A stretch of DNA of 64,000 nucleotides from Lysinibacillus fusiformis (GCF_002845985.1 NZ_PDFK01000004.1:124001-188000); one strand, 5' to 3'. Positions 16,835 to 26,829 are shown, counted from the first letter of the stretch. Numbers and translations are program-made. The notes: generated by a model not told the origin, from the letters alone.

Positions 16835-17567
16835 AGGACTTATGATTACCATTGTTGTTATTTGTATTTCGTTTTATATGGTAACACAGTTATTGAATAC
16901 GACTGACAGAGAAGAGCCTGTCGTCATTGATAATGGCCCAAGTGTGGAGGAGTTTATTGGTGAAATCGCCGAAACTGCTCGGGACCTTGGTGCTGATAAT
17001 GACCTATACGCATCCGTCATGATTGCCCAAGCGATTCTAGAAAGTGAGCATGGTCAAAGTGGACTAGGTTCTGCACCCAATTATAATTTATTTGGCATGA
17101 AAGGCAGCTACCAAAATGATTCCGTAACACTCGAAACATCAGAGGATGATGGTTCTGGTAATCTTTCCACAATCATGGCTGCCTTCCGCAAATACCCTTC
17201 CTATGAGGCATCCATGCAAGATTATGTAAAGTTAATGCGTAATGGCGTTTCATGGAACAAGGATTTTTACGCGGGCGTTTTCAAAAGCAACACAAAGGTC
17301 TATACAGATGCGACGGCGTTTTTAACAGGCTCCTATGCTACTGATTCATCATACAGTGAAAAATTAAATGCACTAATTGCAAAATATGATCTACAACAAT
17401 ATGACACCCCTGTGAAAGATAAGAAAACGATTACGGTGGCTGATGGGGATTCACTTATGAAGATTGCAGAGGTCTATAATGTAAAGGTGACATCAATTAA
17501 ACAATGGAATCAGCTGCGATCAGATCGCCTTGAAGCAGGCCAACAACTTAATATCTATCATTATTAA
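16809..17567 (+). CDS. Membrane-anchored GH73 glucosaminidase-like wall hydrolase with LysM
   Basis: A 252-aa exported protein. Residues 10-29 form an N-terminal membrane anchor (GLMITIVVICISFYMVTQL). Residues of about 50-195 match the mannosyl-glycoprotein endo-N-acetylglucosaminidase-like (GH73) domain: IAQAILESEHGQSGLG with the catalytic Glu, and NYNLFGMKG. A C-terminal LysM (ITVADGDSLMKIAEVYNVKV...LEAGQQLNIY) binds peptidoglycan. It should cut glycan strands at the outer membrane face. A terminator follows at once, so it is likely a single gene. Confidence 0.85.
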   Translation: MKYVLNFFKGLMITIVVICISFYMVTQLLNTTDREEPVVIDNGPSVEEFIGEIAETARDLGADNDLYASVMIAQAILESEHGQSGLGSAPNYNLFGMKGSYQNDSVTLETSEDDGSGNLSTIMAAFRKYPSYEASMQDYVKLMRNGVSWNKDFYAGVFKSNTKVYTDATAFLTGSYATDSSYSEKLNALIAKYDLQQYDTPVKDKKTITVADGDSLMKIAEVYNVKVTSIKQWNQLRSDRLEAGQQLNIYHY

Positions 17568-17571
17568 TCCA

Positions 17572-17617
17572 AAACCCTCCGTACTCAGCCAACAAACAAG
17601 CGTATGGAGGGTTTCTT
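17572..17617 (+). terminator. Intrinsic terminator after the GH73-LysM gene
   Basis: Arms AAACCCTCCGTAC and GTATGGAGGGTTT, with G-U pairing at the top, follow the stop codon by a few bases and end in TTTCTTAT. Confidence 0.75.
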
Positions 17618-17685
17618 ATAGTGGACGAAACCCTTTCTTTTGTCAAAACGTCTTTATGTAAAAATACGGAAAGGGTAGACATATC

Positions 17686-18123
17686 ATGACGCGCATACAA
17701 CTGCTCAGTGTTATCACCGTCAACTTAATCCTTTTGCCAGTCATTCAGCTAAGCTATAACCTATTTTTCATTACGACCATAGCTGAAAGTATGTTTCAAC
17801 TGTTGCTGTTTCCGCTACTTATCCTTTTGCTAAATTTAGCGCTTTGGTGTTGTCGACTCAAAATAGCATCCTCTATCCATTGGATCTTTATCTATGTCGG
17901 TCAAGGAACAGCTTTAGCCTGTTATTTTGTGTTGCATTATTGGCAATTAGAGCCCTATCCAGACATGCCCCCAGGTGAAGCAGCCTTTGATTTATGTATG
18001 ATTACTTTTTTTATCGGTGTGTGGCAGCTAATAGCGTTACTGCTTGTGAATGTTAGTACATTAGTTATCACCAAAATTGGGATGTCCTTAAAAAAACTGG
18101 ATCGACTTAAATCTCATTGTTGA
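17686..18123 (+). CDS. Integral membrane protein of unknown function
   Basis: A 145-aa protein with four predicted membrane helices (about residues 8-28, 34-58, 66-86 and 105-130). The ATG has GGAAAGGG upstream. I see no catalytic or family motif. It converges with the NlpC/P60 gene. Real gene by ribosome binding site, helix pattern and codon use, but function unknown. Confidence 0.65.
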   Translation: MTRIQLLSVITVNLILLPVIQLSYNLFFITTIAESMFQLLLFPLLILLLNLALWCCRLKIASSIHWIFIYVGQGTALACYFVLHYWQLEPYPDMPPGEAAFDLCMITFFIGVWQLIALLLVNVSTLVITKIGMSLKKLDRLKSHC

Positions 18124-18166
18124 TTGGACAGACATGCCATCGATTTTTCTCTTATAAAAACTCAAA

Positions 18167-18191
18167 GAGAAGCCTAAATATTTGGCTTCTC
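18167..18191 (-). terminator. Terminator that contains the NlpC/P60 stop codon
   Basis: On the minus strand GAGAAGCC and GGCTTCTC form a perfect stem whose loop includes the TAG stop of the YkfC-like gene; TTTGAGTTTTT follows. It ends the long murein-peptide operon. Confidence 0.75.
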
Positions 18192-19004
18192 CTGAAAAAA
18201 AGTACCTACTGCTACTATCGTCGTAGCTAAATCCTGTCGAAAGAGCGGATGTTTTTCATCTAGACTATTAATGGTCACTTCATTGCCTCCTAGTGATGAG
18301 TGGATATAAAGCTGATCGCCCATATATAAAGCAATATGACCAGGGAAATAGATTAAATCACCCTTTTGCATCTGGTCTTGGTCTATTTTGACAATCGGAA
18401 AGCCCTCTACTATTTTGGCATCTCGAAAAATATAAACGCCATTGAACAGATAGGCCATTGAACATAAGCCAGAGCAATCAATCCCTAAAGGCGATTTACC
18501 ACCCCATCGATAGGGTGCTGTTAAATAGCTAAGTGCCGTTTCCACAACGTTTTCTCGAAACTGTGCCTCCGATAATGCCTGAACTGAAATTTTCGGCTGC
18601 AGCCATTTTGTCCGAACATATCCTGTTTGTCCCGATACGAGTTGAATGGCCGACCATTCTTCTGGTACATCCTTTAAAGACATGACTTTGACGAACGAGC
18701 CCTTTACAAGCGTGAGTCGTTTGGTACTTTGGATACGTGGTTGCTGCAAAACATCTGCAAAGCTTTGACGAATGACATGCTGTGCTTCCCGTTGCCACGT
18801 GGAGGCGATTGCTGCATCTAACAGTAAATCTGTCTTCTGACAATAGCCTTCATAGCGATAGGCTGTTTGGACATATACCCAAGCTTCATTCACCTCTTTG
18901 ACAATATCTACTGTCATCCCATAAAGTACCTCATCGACTAATTCAGAAGCTGCATCTGGCTTGGCCTGTAAATTGGCAACCATTGCTGTCACGATAGCCT
19001 TCAA
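18174..19004 (-). CDS. ykfC: NlpC/P60 endopeptidase with SH3 domains, YkfC-like
   Basis: A 276-aa cysteine peptidase without signal peptide, hence cytoplasmic. Two SH3b-like domains (about 1-65 and 80-140) precede the NlpC/P60 domain with catalytic Cys in GIDCSGLCSMAY, His in GHIALYMG and a third polar residue in YIHSS. B. subtilis YkfC cleaves the gamma-D-Glu-L-diamino acid bond of imported wall peptides that have a free N-terminal L-Ala, and this gene sits last in an equivalent operon. The TTG start overlaps the upstream stop by 4 bases and has GGAGG at good spacing inside the upstream gene. Confidence 0.85.
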   Translation of the reverse strand: MKAIVTAMVANLQAKPDAASELVDEVLYGMTVDIVKEVNEAWVYVQTAYRYEGYCQKTDLLLDAAIASTWQREAQHVIRQSFADVLQQPRIQSTKRLTLVKGSFVKVMSLKDVPEEWSAIQLVSGQTGYVRTKWLQPKISVQALSEAQFRENVVETALSYLTAPYRWGGKSPLGIDCSGLCSMAYLFNGVYIFRDAKIVEGFPIVKIDQDQMQKGDLIYFPGHIALYMGDQLYIHSSLGGNEVTINSLDEKHPLFRQDLATTIVAVGTFFQEKPNI

Positions 19005-19786
19005 CTGTGTCCCTCCTTTCCCTCCACCAACTGCGCATAAACAACCTTTGATAGACGACCGATTAGTTGGCGAGCCTGCTCATTATCCATCACGTTTGTC
19101 ATAAAAACACCGATACTATAATCGATTGTGCTACTATAAACAATCCCGACATCATGATCGACCGTATCAAGCCCGCCTGTTTTATGTGCCAGCTTCACAT
19201 CCTCCACAAGATAACGCTTTAAGGAGTCGTGCACACGCTGACGGCTTAAGATATCAATGACCAGTTGACTGTAAGGGGCTGTTAGTAGCTCTTGCCGATA
19301 GATACGCGTAAAAAGATGCGCCATATCCCGTGCTGACGTGCGATTGTCTATGCCCTGAGCTAGCCGTTCTACATCCATCATTTTTCGCTGTAACACCGTG
19401 TCCTGTAACCCAATATGCCGAAAATAGTCATTCAAAAAGCTCATCCCTACTTCATCAATTAAGACATTCGTAGCTGTATTATCACTCGTAATAATCATCC
19501 ATACAAGAAGGTCATATAAAGTGCTTTGGGTAAGCCGTTGCTCACTTATCACGCTAAAACCCACCCAATCGTCTGGTGAAATCGGCAGCGTAGTATCAAG
19601 TGATAATTTGTTATGCTCTATATATGAGAGCAAGGCTATTAGAATTGGAACTTTTATGACACTGGCACTAGAAAATGCAGTCTCTAGCTGATGACTCGTA
19701 AGCAATTGATTGGTTGTGAGATTATGAACAAATAGATGTACGTTGTAAGGGGATTCCTGAACCATTTTTTCAATAATCTGCTCCAT
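19001..19786 (-). CDS. Class-A beta-lactamase-like serine hydrolase, cytoplasmic
   Basis: A 261-aa hydrolase with the three penicillin-recognising motifs: SVIK (SxxK, in SSASVIKVPILIALL), SDN (ITSDNTATNVLID) and KTG (LAHKTGGLDTVDHD). There is no signal peptide or lipobox, unlike secreted beta-lactamases, and it lies inside a murein-peptide operon, so it more likely acts on imported muropeptides or D-amino acid peptides than on antibiotics. I prefer the ATG at 19786; a TTG at 19801 overlaps the upstream stop. Both neighbours overlap or abut it, so expression is coupled. Confidence 0.75.
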   Translation of the reverse strand: MEQIIEKMVQESPYNVHLFVHNLTTNQLLTSHQLETAFSSASVIKVPILIALLSYIEHNKLSLDTTLPISPDDWVGFSVISEQRLTQSTLYDLLVWMIITSDNTATNVLIDEVGMSFLNDYFRHIGLQDTVLQRKMMDVERLAQGIDNRTSARDMAHLFTRIYRQELLTAPYSQLVIDILSRQRVHDSLKRYLVEDVKLAHKTGGLDTVDHDVGIVYSSTIDYSIGVFMTNVMDNEQARQLIGRLSKVVYAQLVEGKEGHS

Positions 19787-19793
19787 ATAATAC

Positions 19794-20726
19794 CTACTCA
19801 ATCACATGGATTCGCTGGTTGTCCGCATCCATTGAGATCGTTCTTCCTAAAGGCAGCGACATCGTTGGTAAGCAATGACCACATGCCATTTCGGCTATAA
19901 TTGGCTTACCTAGAGGCACTAGTATTTCTTGGAAAATCATGTGTAGTGATAAGCTATGCTCTGGCCTTTGCAGATTTTCAGGCCCACAATTAGTCCATGC
20001 TCCTAACAAAATACCTGCCGCGTCATCCAACTTCCCCGCCAGTTTTAATTGTGTAAACATACGATCGACCCGTTGTTGCGTTTCATCGACATCTTCTAAA
20101 AACAGAATTTTACCTCTTGTATCAATTTCATAGGGTGTGCCAAGTGACGCTGTAATCAATGTTAAATTACCACCAATTAGCTGACCTGTAGCATTCCCGC
20201 TGACAAGTGTTGACATGGGCTGGTTAGAGGGATTTTCTAAGTAGAACGACGTTTTGTCATTGTCCATAATCTGCTGCCTGAAGGATTGCCATGTGTAGTC
20301 GTCCATTTCCTGTCTAATAAATTCTGTGGATGGCATCGGGGTATGATACGTAACAAAGCCACATAGCTGTTGAAAGGCTATATGTAAGGCAGTCACATCA
20401 CTATAGCCTGCAAATACTTTAGGATTTGCTCGAATCAGCTCAAAATCTAATTGTGCTAAAATCTTCGTCGCCCCATAGCCTCCACGTATACAAAAAATGC
20501 CGTCAATGGTCGGATCACCAAACATGCGATGGACATCTGCCGCCCGCACATCATCAGCACCTGCTAAATAACCATGCCTTGCGTGACAGGTCTCCCCAAC
20601 GACCACCTTGAGCCCTAGCTTCTCAATACTCGCAATAGCAGGCTGCAGCTTTTCTGGTGGTGTTGCCCCAGAAGCACTAATAAGACCAATAGTGTCACCT
20701 TTTTTCAATGCCTTTGGACGAATCAT
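19794..20726 (-). CDS. ykfA: LD-carboxypeptidase (S66), YkfA-like
   Basis: A 310-aa S66 serine peptidase that removes the terminal D-Ala from murein tetrapeptides, bond L-diamino acid to D-Ala. The nucleophile Ser lies in GYSDVTALH, with the [13 protein letters not shown] and GGNLTLI blocks typical of the family; the Glu is in LFLEDVDE and the His near CGHCLPT. No signal peptide, as expected for recycling. Its ATG overlaps the DppF-like stop by 4 bases (ATGA). Confidence 0.88.
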   Translation of the reverse strand: MIRPKALKKGDTIGLISASGATPPEKLQPAIASIEKLGLKVVVGETCHARHGYLAGADDVRAADVHRMFGDPTIDGIFCIRGGYGATKILAQLDFELIRANPKVFAGYSDVTALHIAFQQLCGFVTYHTPMPSTEFIRQEMDDYTWQSFRQQIMDNDKTSFYLENPSNQPMSTLVSGNATGQLIGGNLTLITASLGTPYEIDTRGKILFLEDVDETQQRVDRMFTQLKLAGKLDDAAGILLGAWTNCGPENLQRPEHSLSLHMIFQEILVPLGKPIIAEMACGHCLPTMSLPLGRTISMDADNQRIHVIE

Positions 20727-21670
20727 GTTTTTCCCTCCATTTTCAGTGAAGTACGATAATGCGTTAGTTCCTCTTCATTGGCCAAAATAAAATGACCTTT
20801 CTCTACTTCAACAAATGAAGGAGGATTTTCCTCATAACGATGCTGTGACGGATCATACACTTCAACGATTTTCCCTCGTTCCTTATAGGGATTCGGCTCT
20901 GGTACTGCAGATAACAGTGCCTTTGTATAAGGATGCAGCGGATGAGTAAATAGCTTTTCTGTGTCTGCCAGCTCAACCATTTTCCCTTTATAAATGACCG
21001 CTGTCCGATCGGTAATAAAACGGACAATTGATAAATCATGGGCAATAAACAAATACGTTAAATGATTACGCTGTTGCAGACTAGCTAATAAATTCAATAC
21101 TTGTGCTCGGATGGACACATCTAGGGCAGAGATAGGCTCATCTGCAATAATAAACTCGGGGTCCATCACTAAAGCACGAGCAATGCCAATACGCTGCCGT
21201 TGTCCTCCTGAAAACTCATGAGGAAAGCGGCTAGAGAACTCTGGCAGCAAGCCTACATTTAATAAAGCATTGCGAACCTTTTGCTGACGGTCAGCCTCAT
21301 CCTTATATTTCTTTGAAGAGTATAATCCTTCGGAAATAATATAATCTACTTTTGCTCGCTCATTGAGGGAGGCCATCGGGTCCTGAAAAATCATTTGGAT
21401 TTTCTGCGTAATTTCTCTATCCCACTCTTTCGAAATTTTGCCCTGTATACTTTTGCCATGATACAAAATTTGTCCTTCTGTCACCTCATTAATGCGCATA
21501 ATAGCCCGACCAATCGTTGTTTTCCCAGATCCTGATTCACCTACAATGCCAAATGTTTCACCTTTAAAAATATGAAAGCTGACATCATCAATCGCTGTAA
21601 ATTTATGTTTCCCTTTACCAAATACGACGGATACATTTTGCACTTCTACTAGCACTTCTTTATCGGTCAT
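20723..21670 (-). CDS. Oligo/dipeptide ABC importer ATPase, DppF/OppF-like
   Basis: A roughly 315-aa ATPase with Walker [12 protein letters not shown], signature [16 protein letters not shown], Walker [13 protein letters not shown] and the C-terminal peptide-transporter extension ([19 protein letters not shown]). Two ATG codons (21676 and 21670) follow GGGAGG; the second has better spacing. It overlaps the DppD-like gene upstream and the LD-carboxypeptidase downstream. It powers uptake of peptides delivered by the lipoprotein encoded upstream. Confidence 0.85.
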   Translation of the reverse strand: MTDKEVLVEVQNVSVVFGKGKHKFTAIDDVSFHIFKGETFGIVGESGSGKTTIGRAIMRINEVTEGQILYHGKSIQGKISKEWDREITQKIQMIFQDPMASLNERAKVDYIISEGLYSSKKYKDEADRQQKVRNALLNVGLLPEFSSRFPHEFSGGQRQRIGIARALVMDPEFIIADEPISALDVSIRAQVLNLLASLQQRNHLTYLFIAHDLSIVRFITDRTAVIYKGKMVELADTEKLFTHPLHPYTKALLSAVPEPNPYKERGKIVEVYDPSQHRYEENPPSFVEVEKGHFILANEEELTHYRTSLKMEGKT

Positions 21671-22715
21671 TAGCATACTGCCTCCCTTCTACAAAAAATG
21701 CTTGTAAAGCGGCTGGCGGCTCTACTTTTGGTGCAAGTGGATCTAATAACCATGTGCGCGCATAGTGGGTGTCACTGACCTGAAAAAAAGGTGGACGCTC
21801 TACAAAGTCAATTTTTAATGCATATGGATTGCGTGGTGCAAAGGCATCACCCTTTATTTCCTGAAAAAGATTCGGTGGCGTGCCCTTAATTGAATATAAT
21901 TGTTCCCCCTTTGAGCCAAGCTGAGGTAAGGAGGAAATGAGTGCCCACGTATAAGGATGCTTACTATTAAAGAAAATTTCATGCGTTTCCCCGACCTCAA
22001 TGACATCACCCGCATACATCACGGCAATACGATCAGCCACCTTTGCGACAACGCCTAAATCATGCGTAATATAGACAATGGATAAGCCATATTTCTGCTG
22101 AAGATTCTTTAATAGTTGTAATATCTGAGCTTGAATGGTCACATCTAAAGCGGTTGTTGGTTCATCACAAATTAAAATATTCGGTTTACAGGCAATCGCA
22201 ATAGCGATGACAATACGTTGGCGCATGCCTCCCGAAAATTCATGTGGGTATTGCTTATAGCGTTTTTTCACATCTGTAATACCTACATCTGTTAGCAACT
22301 TTAATGTTTCTTCATAGGCTTCCTTGCCTCTTAAGCCTTGATGCATGACGACACATTCCTCAATTTGCTTCCCAATGGTTTTGAGCGGATTCAACGATGT
22401 CATTGGGTCCTGCGTTACCATCGCAATTTCCTTACCTCGAATACGCAACCATTCTTGCTCTGTCGTAAACTGAGTTACATCCTGTGCATTGTAAATGATT
22501 CGTCCTTGCTGAATGCTGCCATTTTTATCTAGCAAGCCCATAATGGATTTCATCAGCACCGATTTTCCCGAACCTGATTCACCAACAATGGCTAAGCTTT
22601 CTCCCTTGTAAAGGTCGAGTGAAATATCGCGGATAGCTGTTAAGACACGACCCCGTAGCGTAAACTGAATGATTAAATTTTGTATGACTAATATGCGCGA
22701 TTTTTTCAATGTCAC
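21660..22715 (-). CDS. Oligo/dipeptide ABC importer ATPase, DppD/OppD-like
   Basis: A 351-aa ATPase with Walker [15 protein letters not shown], signature [16 protein letters not shown], Walker [13 protein letters not shown] and the OppD-type C-terminus ([34 protein letters not shown]). In related proteins this tail carries an iron-sulfur-like cysteine motif; here cysteines are absent. GTG start with AAGGAG nine bases upstream. It pairs with the DppF-like ATPase. Confidence 0.85.
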   Translation of the reverse strand: MTLKKSRILVIQNLIIQFTLRGRVLTAIRDISLDLYKGESLAIVGESGSGKSVLMKSIMGLLDKNGSIQQGRIIYNAQDVTQFTTEQEWLRIRGKEIAMVTQDPMTSLNPLKTIGKQIEECVVMHQGLRGKEAYEETLKLLTDVGITDVKKRYKQYPHEFSGGMRQRIVIAIAIACKPNILICDEPTTALDVTIQAQILQLLKNLQQKYGLSIVYITHDLGVVAKVADRIAVMYAGDVIEVGETHEIFFNSKHPYTWALISSLPQLGSKGEQLYSIKGTPPNLFQEIKGDAFAPRNPYALKIDFVERPPFFQVSDTHYARTWLLDPLAPKVEPPAALQAFFVEGRQYANDR

Positions 22716-22728
22716 TTATTTCCTCTCC

Positions 22729-23703
22729 TTACACATGGTTTTTCGGATCTGCTGCATCTGCAAAAGAATTACCAATAATATAGAATGCTATCGTGATGAC
22801 ACTTAACACAATACTTGGAAAAATCAGCTGATAACGTAAATCTGGTGACATCATGAGTACGCGTCCTTCATTAATTAAATTTCCTAAGGACGGCTCGCTG
22901 ATTGGTAGCCCTAAACCGATATATGTTAGAAATACTTCGGCTCCTATCGCAAAGGGAATAGCGAGGCTCATACGCAACATAATCACTGAAATTAAATAAG
23001 GTAATAAATTTTTTAAGATAATACGGTAATCAGGAGTGCCTAAACATTTTGAGGCTAGGTTGTATTCACGGTCACGTAAAATAACAATTTGATTGCGAAT
23101 AAATCTCGCCATTTCCACCCATCCCGTTATACACATAGCTATAATGATCGTCGAAATACTTGGGCGTAAAATATAAGACATTAAAATGAGCACAATGGTT
23201 GTGGGGATATTATCGACAACATTATATAGCTGCGTTATCGATGCTTCTAATTTTCGTGAAAAGCCCCACAGTGTACCGATTGTAATACCGACTACTGCCT
23301 CTACCAAGGCTACGACACAGCCAATAAAGAGAGATGTTCTTGTGCCCGCCCAAATACGAGACCATAAATCCTGACCAATGGAATTCGTGCCAAACCAAAA
23401 CTCTGCATTGGGGGTAATATTGCGTGCCTGCATCCCTGTTTGTTCATCCAAGTAAATTTCAGTTGGTGATTTTTGCGCTGGTAAATAAGGCTGGAGAATG
23501 GTGAAGCTGACAATAATAATCACTCCCACTAATAAAAAAACAGCTAGTCTATTTTTTAAAAAGGATTGCCATGTAGACCGCCAATAAGAGTAATTGGAAT
23601 AGCCAGTTTCCTCTGCCTGTCTTGCGTCAACTTCAGCAAATTCAAACAATGTTTGACGGGACTTATTCGAAATATTATTGATTTCATCTGTATACATACC
23701 CAT
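22729..23703 (-). CDS. Oligo/dipeptide ABC importer permease, DppC/OppC-like
   Basis: A 324-aa permease: an N-terminal cytoplasmic tail of about 50 residues, a first helix (LAVFLLVGVIIIVSFTIL), an outer loop with WFGTNSIGQDLWSRIWAGTRTSL typical of OppC N-domains, then five helices with the EAA loop (LASKCLGTPDYRIILKNLLP). Its ATG shares one base with the DppB-like stop (TAATG), giving coupled translation. Confidence 0.85.
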   Translation of the reverse strand: MGMYTDEINNISNKSRQTLFEFAEVDARQAEETGYSNYSYWRSTWQSFLKNRLAVFLLVGVIIIVSFTILQPYLPAQKSPTEIYLDEQTGMQARNITPNAEFWFGTNSIGQDLWSRIWAGTRTSLFIGCVVALVEAVVGITIGTLWGFSRKLEASITQLYNVVDNIPTTIVLILMSYILRPSISTIIIAMCITGWVEMARFIRNQIVILRDREYNLASKCLGTPDYRIILKNLLPYLISVIMLRMSLAIPFAIGAEVFLTYIGLGLPISEPSLGNLINEGRVLMMSPDLRYQLIFPSIVLSVITIAFYIIGNSFADAADPKNHV

Positions 23704-24647
23704 TAGCGCACACCCCCTCCCTTGCCTAATTTAATGCGTGGATCGACAAGTGCCATGGCAATGTCCCCTAAAATAAGTCCGATGATGCCAAGAGAAGAGA
23801 ACACTAGCACTAAACCTTGCACAATCGTATTATCCTGACGCTGAATGGCATCCACGAGCAAGCCCCCCATCCCTGGAATGGAATAGAGCGATTCGATATA
23901 AATAGAGCCTGTAATCGTAAATAGAATGGTGGCAGGTAAGTATTGTGCCATTGGAATAAAGGCATTTCGCAGTACATGCTGGAACATCAATGTCCGCTCC
24001 TTCACACCCTTCGCCCTTGCTAGCTTAATATAGTCCTTGTTCAGTTCATCTACCATATATCGTCGCATCCACATCGCATAGGAGGCTGTCGGCGCCAACG
24101 CCATGGAGGTAAGTGGCAAAATCCAAGTAATCGGCCTGTACGCATCAAACAGCATCGGTAATTGAAAGAGTTCCGTAATATACATTTGAATGACTAAGTA
24201 GTAGACTGCTGCAGGGACAGCAACGACAAAGACGATATAGCCTGTCCCTAGCCGATCTAGCCAACGCCCCTTACGATAGGCCATCAAAATCCCTAACGGC
24301 ACACCAATGAGTAGCGATAAAGCTACTGCCCCCAAACCAAAGAGCAGAGAATACATAATTTTATCCGCAATAATCGTCACAACCGGTACATCCGTACGAT
24401 AAGTGACCGATTTGCCTAAATCCCCTTGCAACAAATTTTTATAAAAATTTCCTAACTGAACAAGCAATGGATCACGCAAGCCAAGATTTGTTAAATAAAC
24501 TTCTTGCTGAGCCGGTGACATTTTATCGGCTGCCGCTCCTAAATATCCTTCCTCCGGCATTAATCGTAATAATGAAAAGACGATCGTGATGATAATAAAA
24601 AGGGTGAACACGGATTGTAAGAGACGTTTTCCTATATACTGCAACAT
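23703..24647 (-). CDS. Oligo/dipeptide ABC importer permease, DppB/OppB-like
   Basis: A 314-aa permease with six helices, the OppB-type start (YIGKRLLQSVFTLFIIITIVF) and EAA loop (KLARAKGVKERTLMFQHVLRNA). It forms the membrane channel with the DppC-like subunit. The gene lies 81 bases after the binding-protein gene, with a stem-loop between. Confidence 0.85.
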   Translation of the reverse strand: MLQYIGKRLLQSVFTLFIIITIVFSLLRLMPEEGYLGAAADKMSPAQQEVYLTNLGLRDPLLVQLGNFYKNLLQGDLGKSVTYRTDVPVVTIIADKIMYSLLFGLGAVALSLLIGVPLGILMAYRKGRWLDRLGTGYIVFVVAVPAAVYYLVIQMYITELFQLPMLFDAYRPITWILPLTSMALAPTASYAMWMRRYMVDELNKDYIKLARAKGVKERTLMFQHVLRNAFIPMAQYLPATILFTITGSIYIESLYSIPGMGGLLVDAIQRQDNTIVQGLVLVFSSLGIIGLILGDIAMALVDPRIKLGKGGGVR

Positions 24648-24675
24648 GGCGCTATCCTCCTTTATCCAAAAGACT

Positions 24676-24712
24676 AAAGGAGATGCCGACTATTCTTTCG
24701 GTATCTCCTTTT
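24676..24712 (-). other. Stem-loop between binding-protein and permease genes
   Basis: Arms AAAGGAGATACCGA and TCGGCATCTCCTTT pair with one mismatch around a short loop; TAGTCTTTTGG follows on the minus strand. The lack of a clean T-run suggests partial termination or RNA 3'-end protection, which would keep binding protein in excess over the permeases. Confidence 0.6.
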
Positions 24713-24728
24713 CCTCTACGAAGCCATA

Positions 24729-26552
24729 CTACTTTTCAGCATTCGCTAACGCTTCCGCACGTTCTTGCTCCCACTGCGCGAGCGCCTTTTTAAATTCTTC
24801 ATTACTCATTGGCTTCTCCAGCACTTGCTGTCCTTTAAATTTCTCTGCCGTTACACCGAATGGCGAATATTGCGCCTCAAATGGATTTAATTTAGACGCC
24901 ACATAGCCACTCCCCCCTACTGAATAAGGGATCACAAAGGCTTCATCAATTAAAAAGGCCTCTGCCTTTGCAAATAGCTCATAGCGTTTTGCGGCATCAA
25001 TCGTTTCTTTCGCTTGATCCACAAGGTTTTGGTACGTCGTTTTGCCATTTGCCTCTTTATAGCCTTCTGCTAATTCTGGTTTATTGTAAGTACCGTCCAC
25101 TGTGAATGGATCTGTATACGTAGAGGGATCTGCAAAGTCAGGACCCCAGTTCGCTTCTAAAAGCGCAAACTTGCCAGGACGACGCACCTCTGATAAGAAG
25201 CCTGTCGATGGGCCAGCCTCTACAATAATGTCGACATAATCTGTCCCTAGTAATTTTTCAATCTGCTGTTCCACTACTTGAGAACGATTGGCCCAATCTG
25301 GACTGCCTGCATTATAGGGCATTAATACTTTTACAGGGAACGTGGCTTTACCTGCTAATGCTGTTTTCGCTTTTTCTTTGTACTCTAGAGCGAGCTCTTT
25401 ATTGAAGGAATCTTCATTGGAAATGGTCGTAAGTGGCGCTAATTGGGTATAATCCACCCCTTCCACATCGACAAAGTTTTTCGGTGTAATAGTATTGCTC
25501 AGCAAATCTGCTGGATTATAAGGCTCAACCGTCAGCATTGCGGACACCCGATCCAGTGCATGGAATAAGGATTTACGGAAATCTTTATTATTGACTGCAA
25601 CCTTCCAGTTATCTGGCTCATATTGGGCGTCAAATTGTGGATTAAAGTTAAGTGCATAGAAGTAGGTATAGAAGTTATTTTGTGTTTGACGAACCTGGGA
25701 TTTTTTCTTCTCGTCTTTAAACCATTCATCAATAATAGAGGTTGGAATACTAGCAGAATCAATTTCTCCACGTAAAAACAGCTCTGGTGCCACTGTTGCC
25801 GCTTCTTTATTGTATTTATAGCGAATGCGATCAATCAGCACCTTGTCTTTATCCCAATACGACTCATTTTTCACAAGAACACGCTCATTTTGCGGTTCAA
25901 ATTTATCTAAAAGATAAGCGCCATTATAAAGGAAATTTTCACGCGTCGTACCAAAATCCTTCCCTTTCTCGGCAATGAACTTGCCATTCACCGGGAAGAA
26001 ACAAACATAGTTCAACATAGAAAGGAAATAGGGTGTCGGGGCTTCTAAAGTATATTCTACTGTATGTTCATCTAGCGCCTTTATGCCAACCTCCTTGAAA
26101 TCAGCCAACTCGCCGTTATAGAAGGCCTCCCCATTTTTTACGACCGTCGCAATCCAAGACGTCGATGATTCATTTTTAGCATCAAGCACATAATGTAAGC
26201 CATCCACAAAGTCTTGTGCCACAACATCTGCATAGTCCTTCCCCTCATGTGTGACCCATTTAGCATCATCACGTAGCTTGAACGTCCAAACAGTAGCATC
26301 CTCATTAGCAGACCATTCCTTCGCCAATCCTGGCTGAACGACTCCATATTGATCGTATTCTATGAGTCCATCCACCATATTTGCGGCCACCGCAAATTCA
26401 TTTGTTTCAGACGTCTTTAAATAATTTAACGTTTTAATTTCTCCCGAATACACAACACGATATTCCGATGCCTTTTCACTCGATGATTCATCATTGCAGG
26501 CTACACAAAACAATACGACCAGACATATGAACAGCAACCAAGACTTTCTCAC
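24729..26552 (-). CDS. Peptide-binding lipoprotein (SBP family 5), DppE/OppA-like
   Basis: A 607-aa lipoprotein. The GTG at 26552 behind AGGGGG gives the signal peptide MRKSWLLFICLVVLFCVAC with the lipidated Cys at residue 19; the in-frame ATG upstream overlaps the ribosome binding site. The mature part is an SBP_bac_5 protein (GLIEYDQYGVVQPGLAKEW, WTFKLRDDAKWVTHEGK, NGAYLLDKFEPQNERVLVKN). It captures peptides outside the membrane for the Dpp-like permease. Context suggests murein peptides. The lipobox has Cys at -3, unusual but tolerated. Confidence 0.85.
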   Translation of the reverse strand: MRKSWLLFICLVVLFCVACNDESSSEKASEYRVVYSGEIKTLNYLKTSETNEFAVAANMVDGLIEYDQYGVVQPGLAKEWSANEDATVWTFKLRDDAKWVTHEGKDYADVVAQDFVDGLHYVLDAKNESSTSWIATVVKNGEAFYNGELADFKEVGIKALDEHTVEYTLEAPTPYFLSMLNYVCFFPVNGKFIAEKGKDFGTTRENFLYNGAYLLDKFEPQNERVLVKNESYWDKDKVLIDRIRYKYNKEAATVAPELFLRGEIDSASIPTSIIDEWFKDEKKKSQVRQTQNNFYTYFYALNFNPQFDAQYEPDNWKVAVNNKDFRKSLFHALDRVSAMLTVEPYNPADLLSNTITPKNFVDVEGVDYTQLAPLTTISNEDSFNKELALEYKEKAKTALAGKATFPVKVLMPYNAGSPDWANRSQVVEQQIEKLLGTDYVDIIVEAGPSTGFLSEVRRPGKFALLEANWGPDFADPSTYTDPFTVDGTYNKPELAEGYKEANGKTTYQNLVDQAKETIDAAKRYELFAKAEAFLIDEAFVIPYSVGGSGYVASKLNPFEAQYSPFGVTAEKFKGQQVLEKPMSNEEFKKALAQWEQERAEALANAEK

Positions 26553-26585
26553 AAGCATCCCCCTAATCATCTTTTTATAATGAAA

Positions 26586-26621
26586 ATCCTATTGCAAGGA
26601 CGGATGCACCTTCAATAGGAT
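26586..26621 (-). other. Stem-loop upstream of the binding-protein gene
   Basis: Arms ATCCTATTG-AAGG and CCTT-GCAATAGGAT pair with one bulged base; TTTCATTATAAAAA follows on the minus strand. It may terminate transcription coming from dppA or protect the 5' end of the transporter mRNA. Confidence 0.5.
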
Positions 26622-26645
26622 CTTTCAAACATAAGCTAGGTCCTT

Positions 26646-26829
26646 CTAAATCGACCCACTATCGATGAAATGCACAACGATTCCATGCTCGTTGTCACGG
26701 TAATGAGATAAATTTGTAGGTTCTATCAAATCAAACATATTGGACAGCGTGTCCCACTGCTTTTTGACTACATCTTTGAGTGGTGGCTTCGCTGGAATGA
26801 GCGATTTTGCCTTGTTGTGATCGGGGCAA
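26646..26829 (-). pseudogene. 3' fragment of a lost gene
   Basis: A minus-strand frame without a usable start codon ends in a natural-looking protein tail (KDVVKKQWDTLSNMFD, then LSHYRDNEHGIVVHFIDSGS) and a TAG at 26646. Its 5' side dissolves into the degenerate GATGAGC repeats. Likely the end of a decayed gene; family not recognised. Confidence 0.35.

Noticed and set aside
19001-19786. Secreted antibiotic-resistance beta-lactamase
   Set aside because: There is no signal peptide or lipobox and the gene is embedded by overlaps in a murein-peptide operon.
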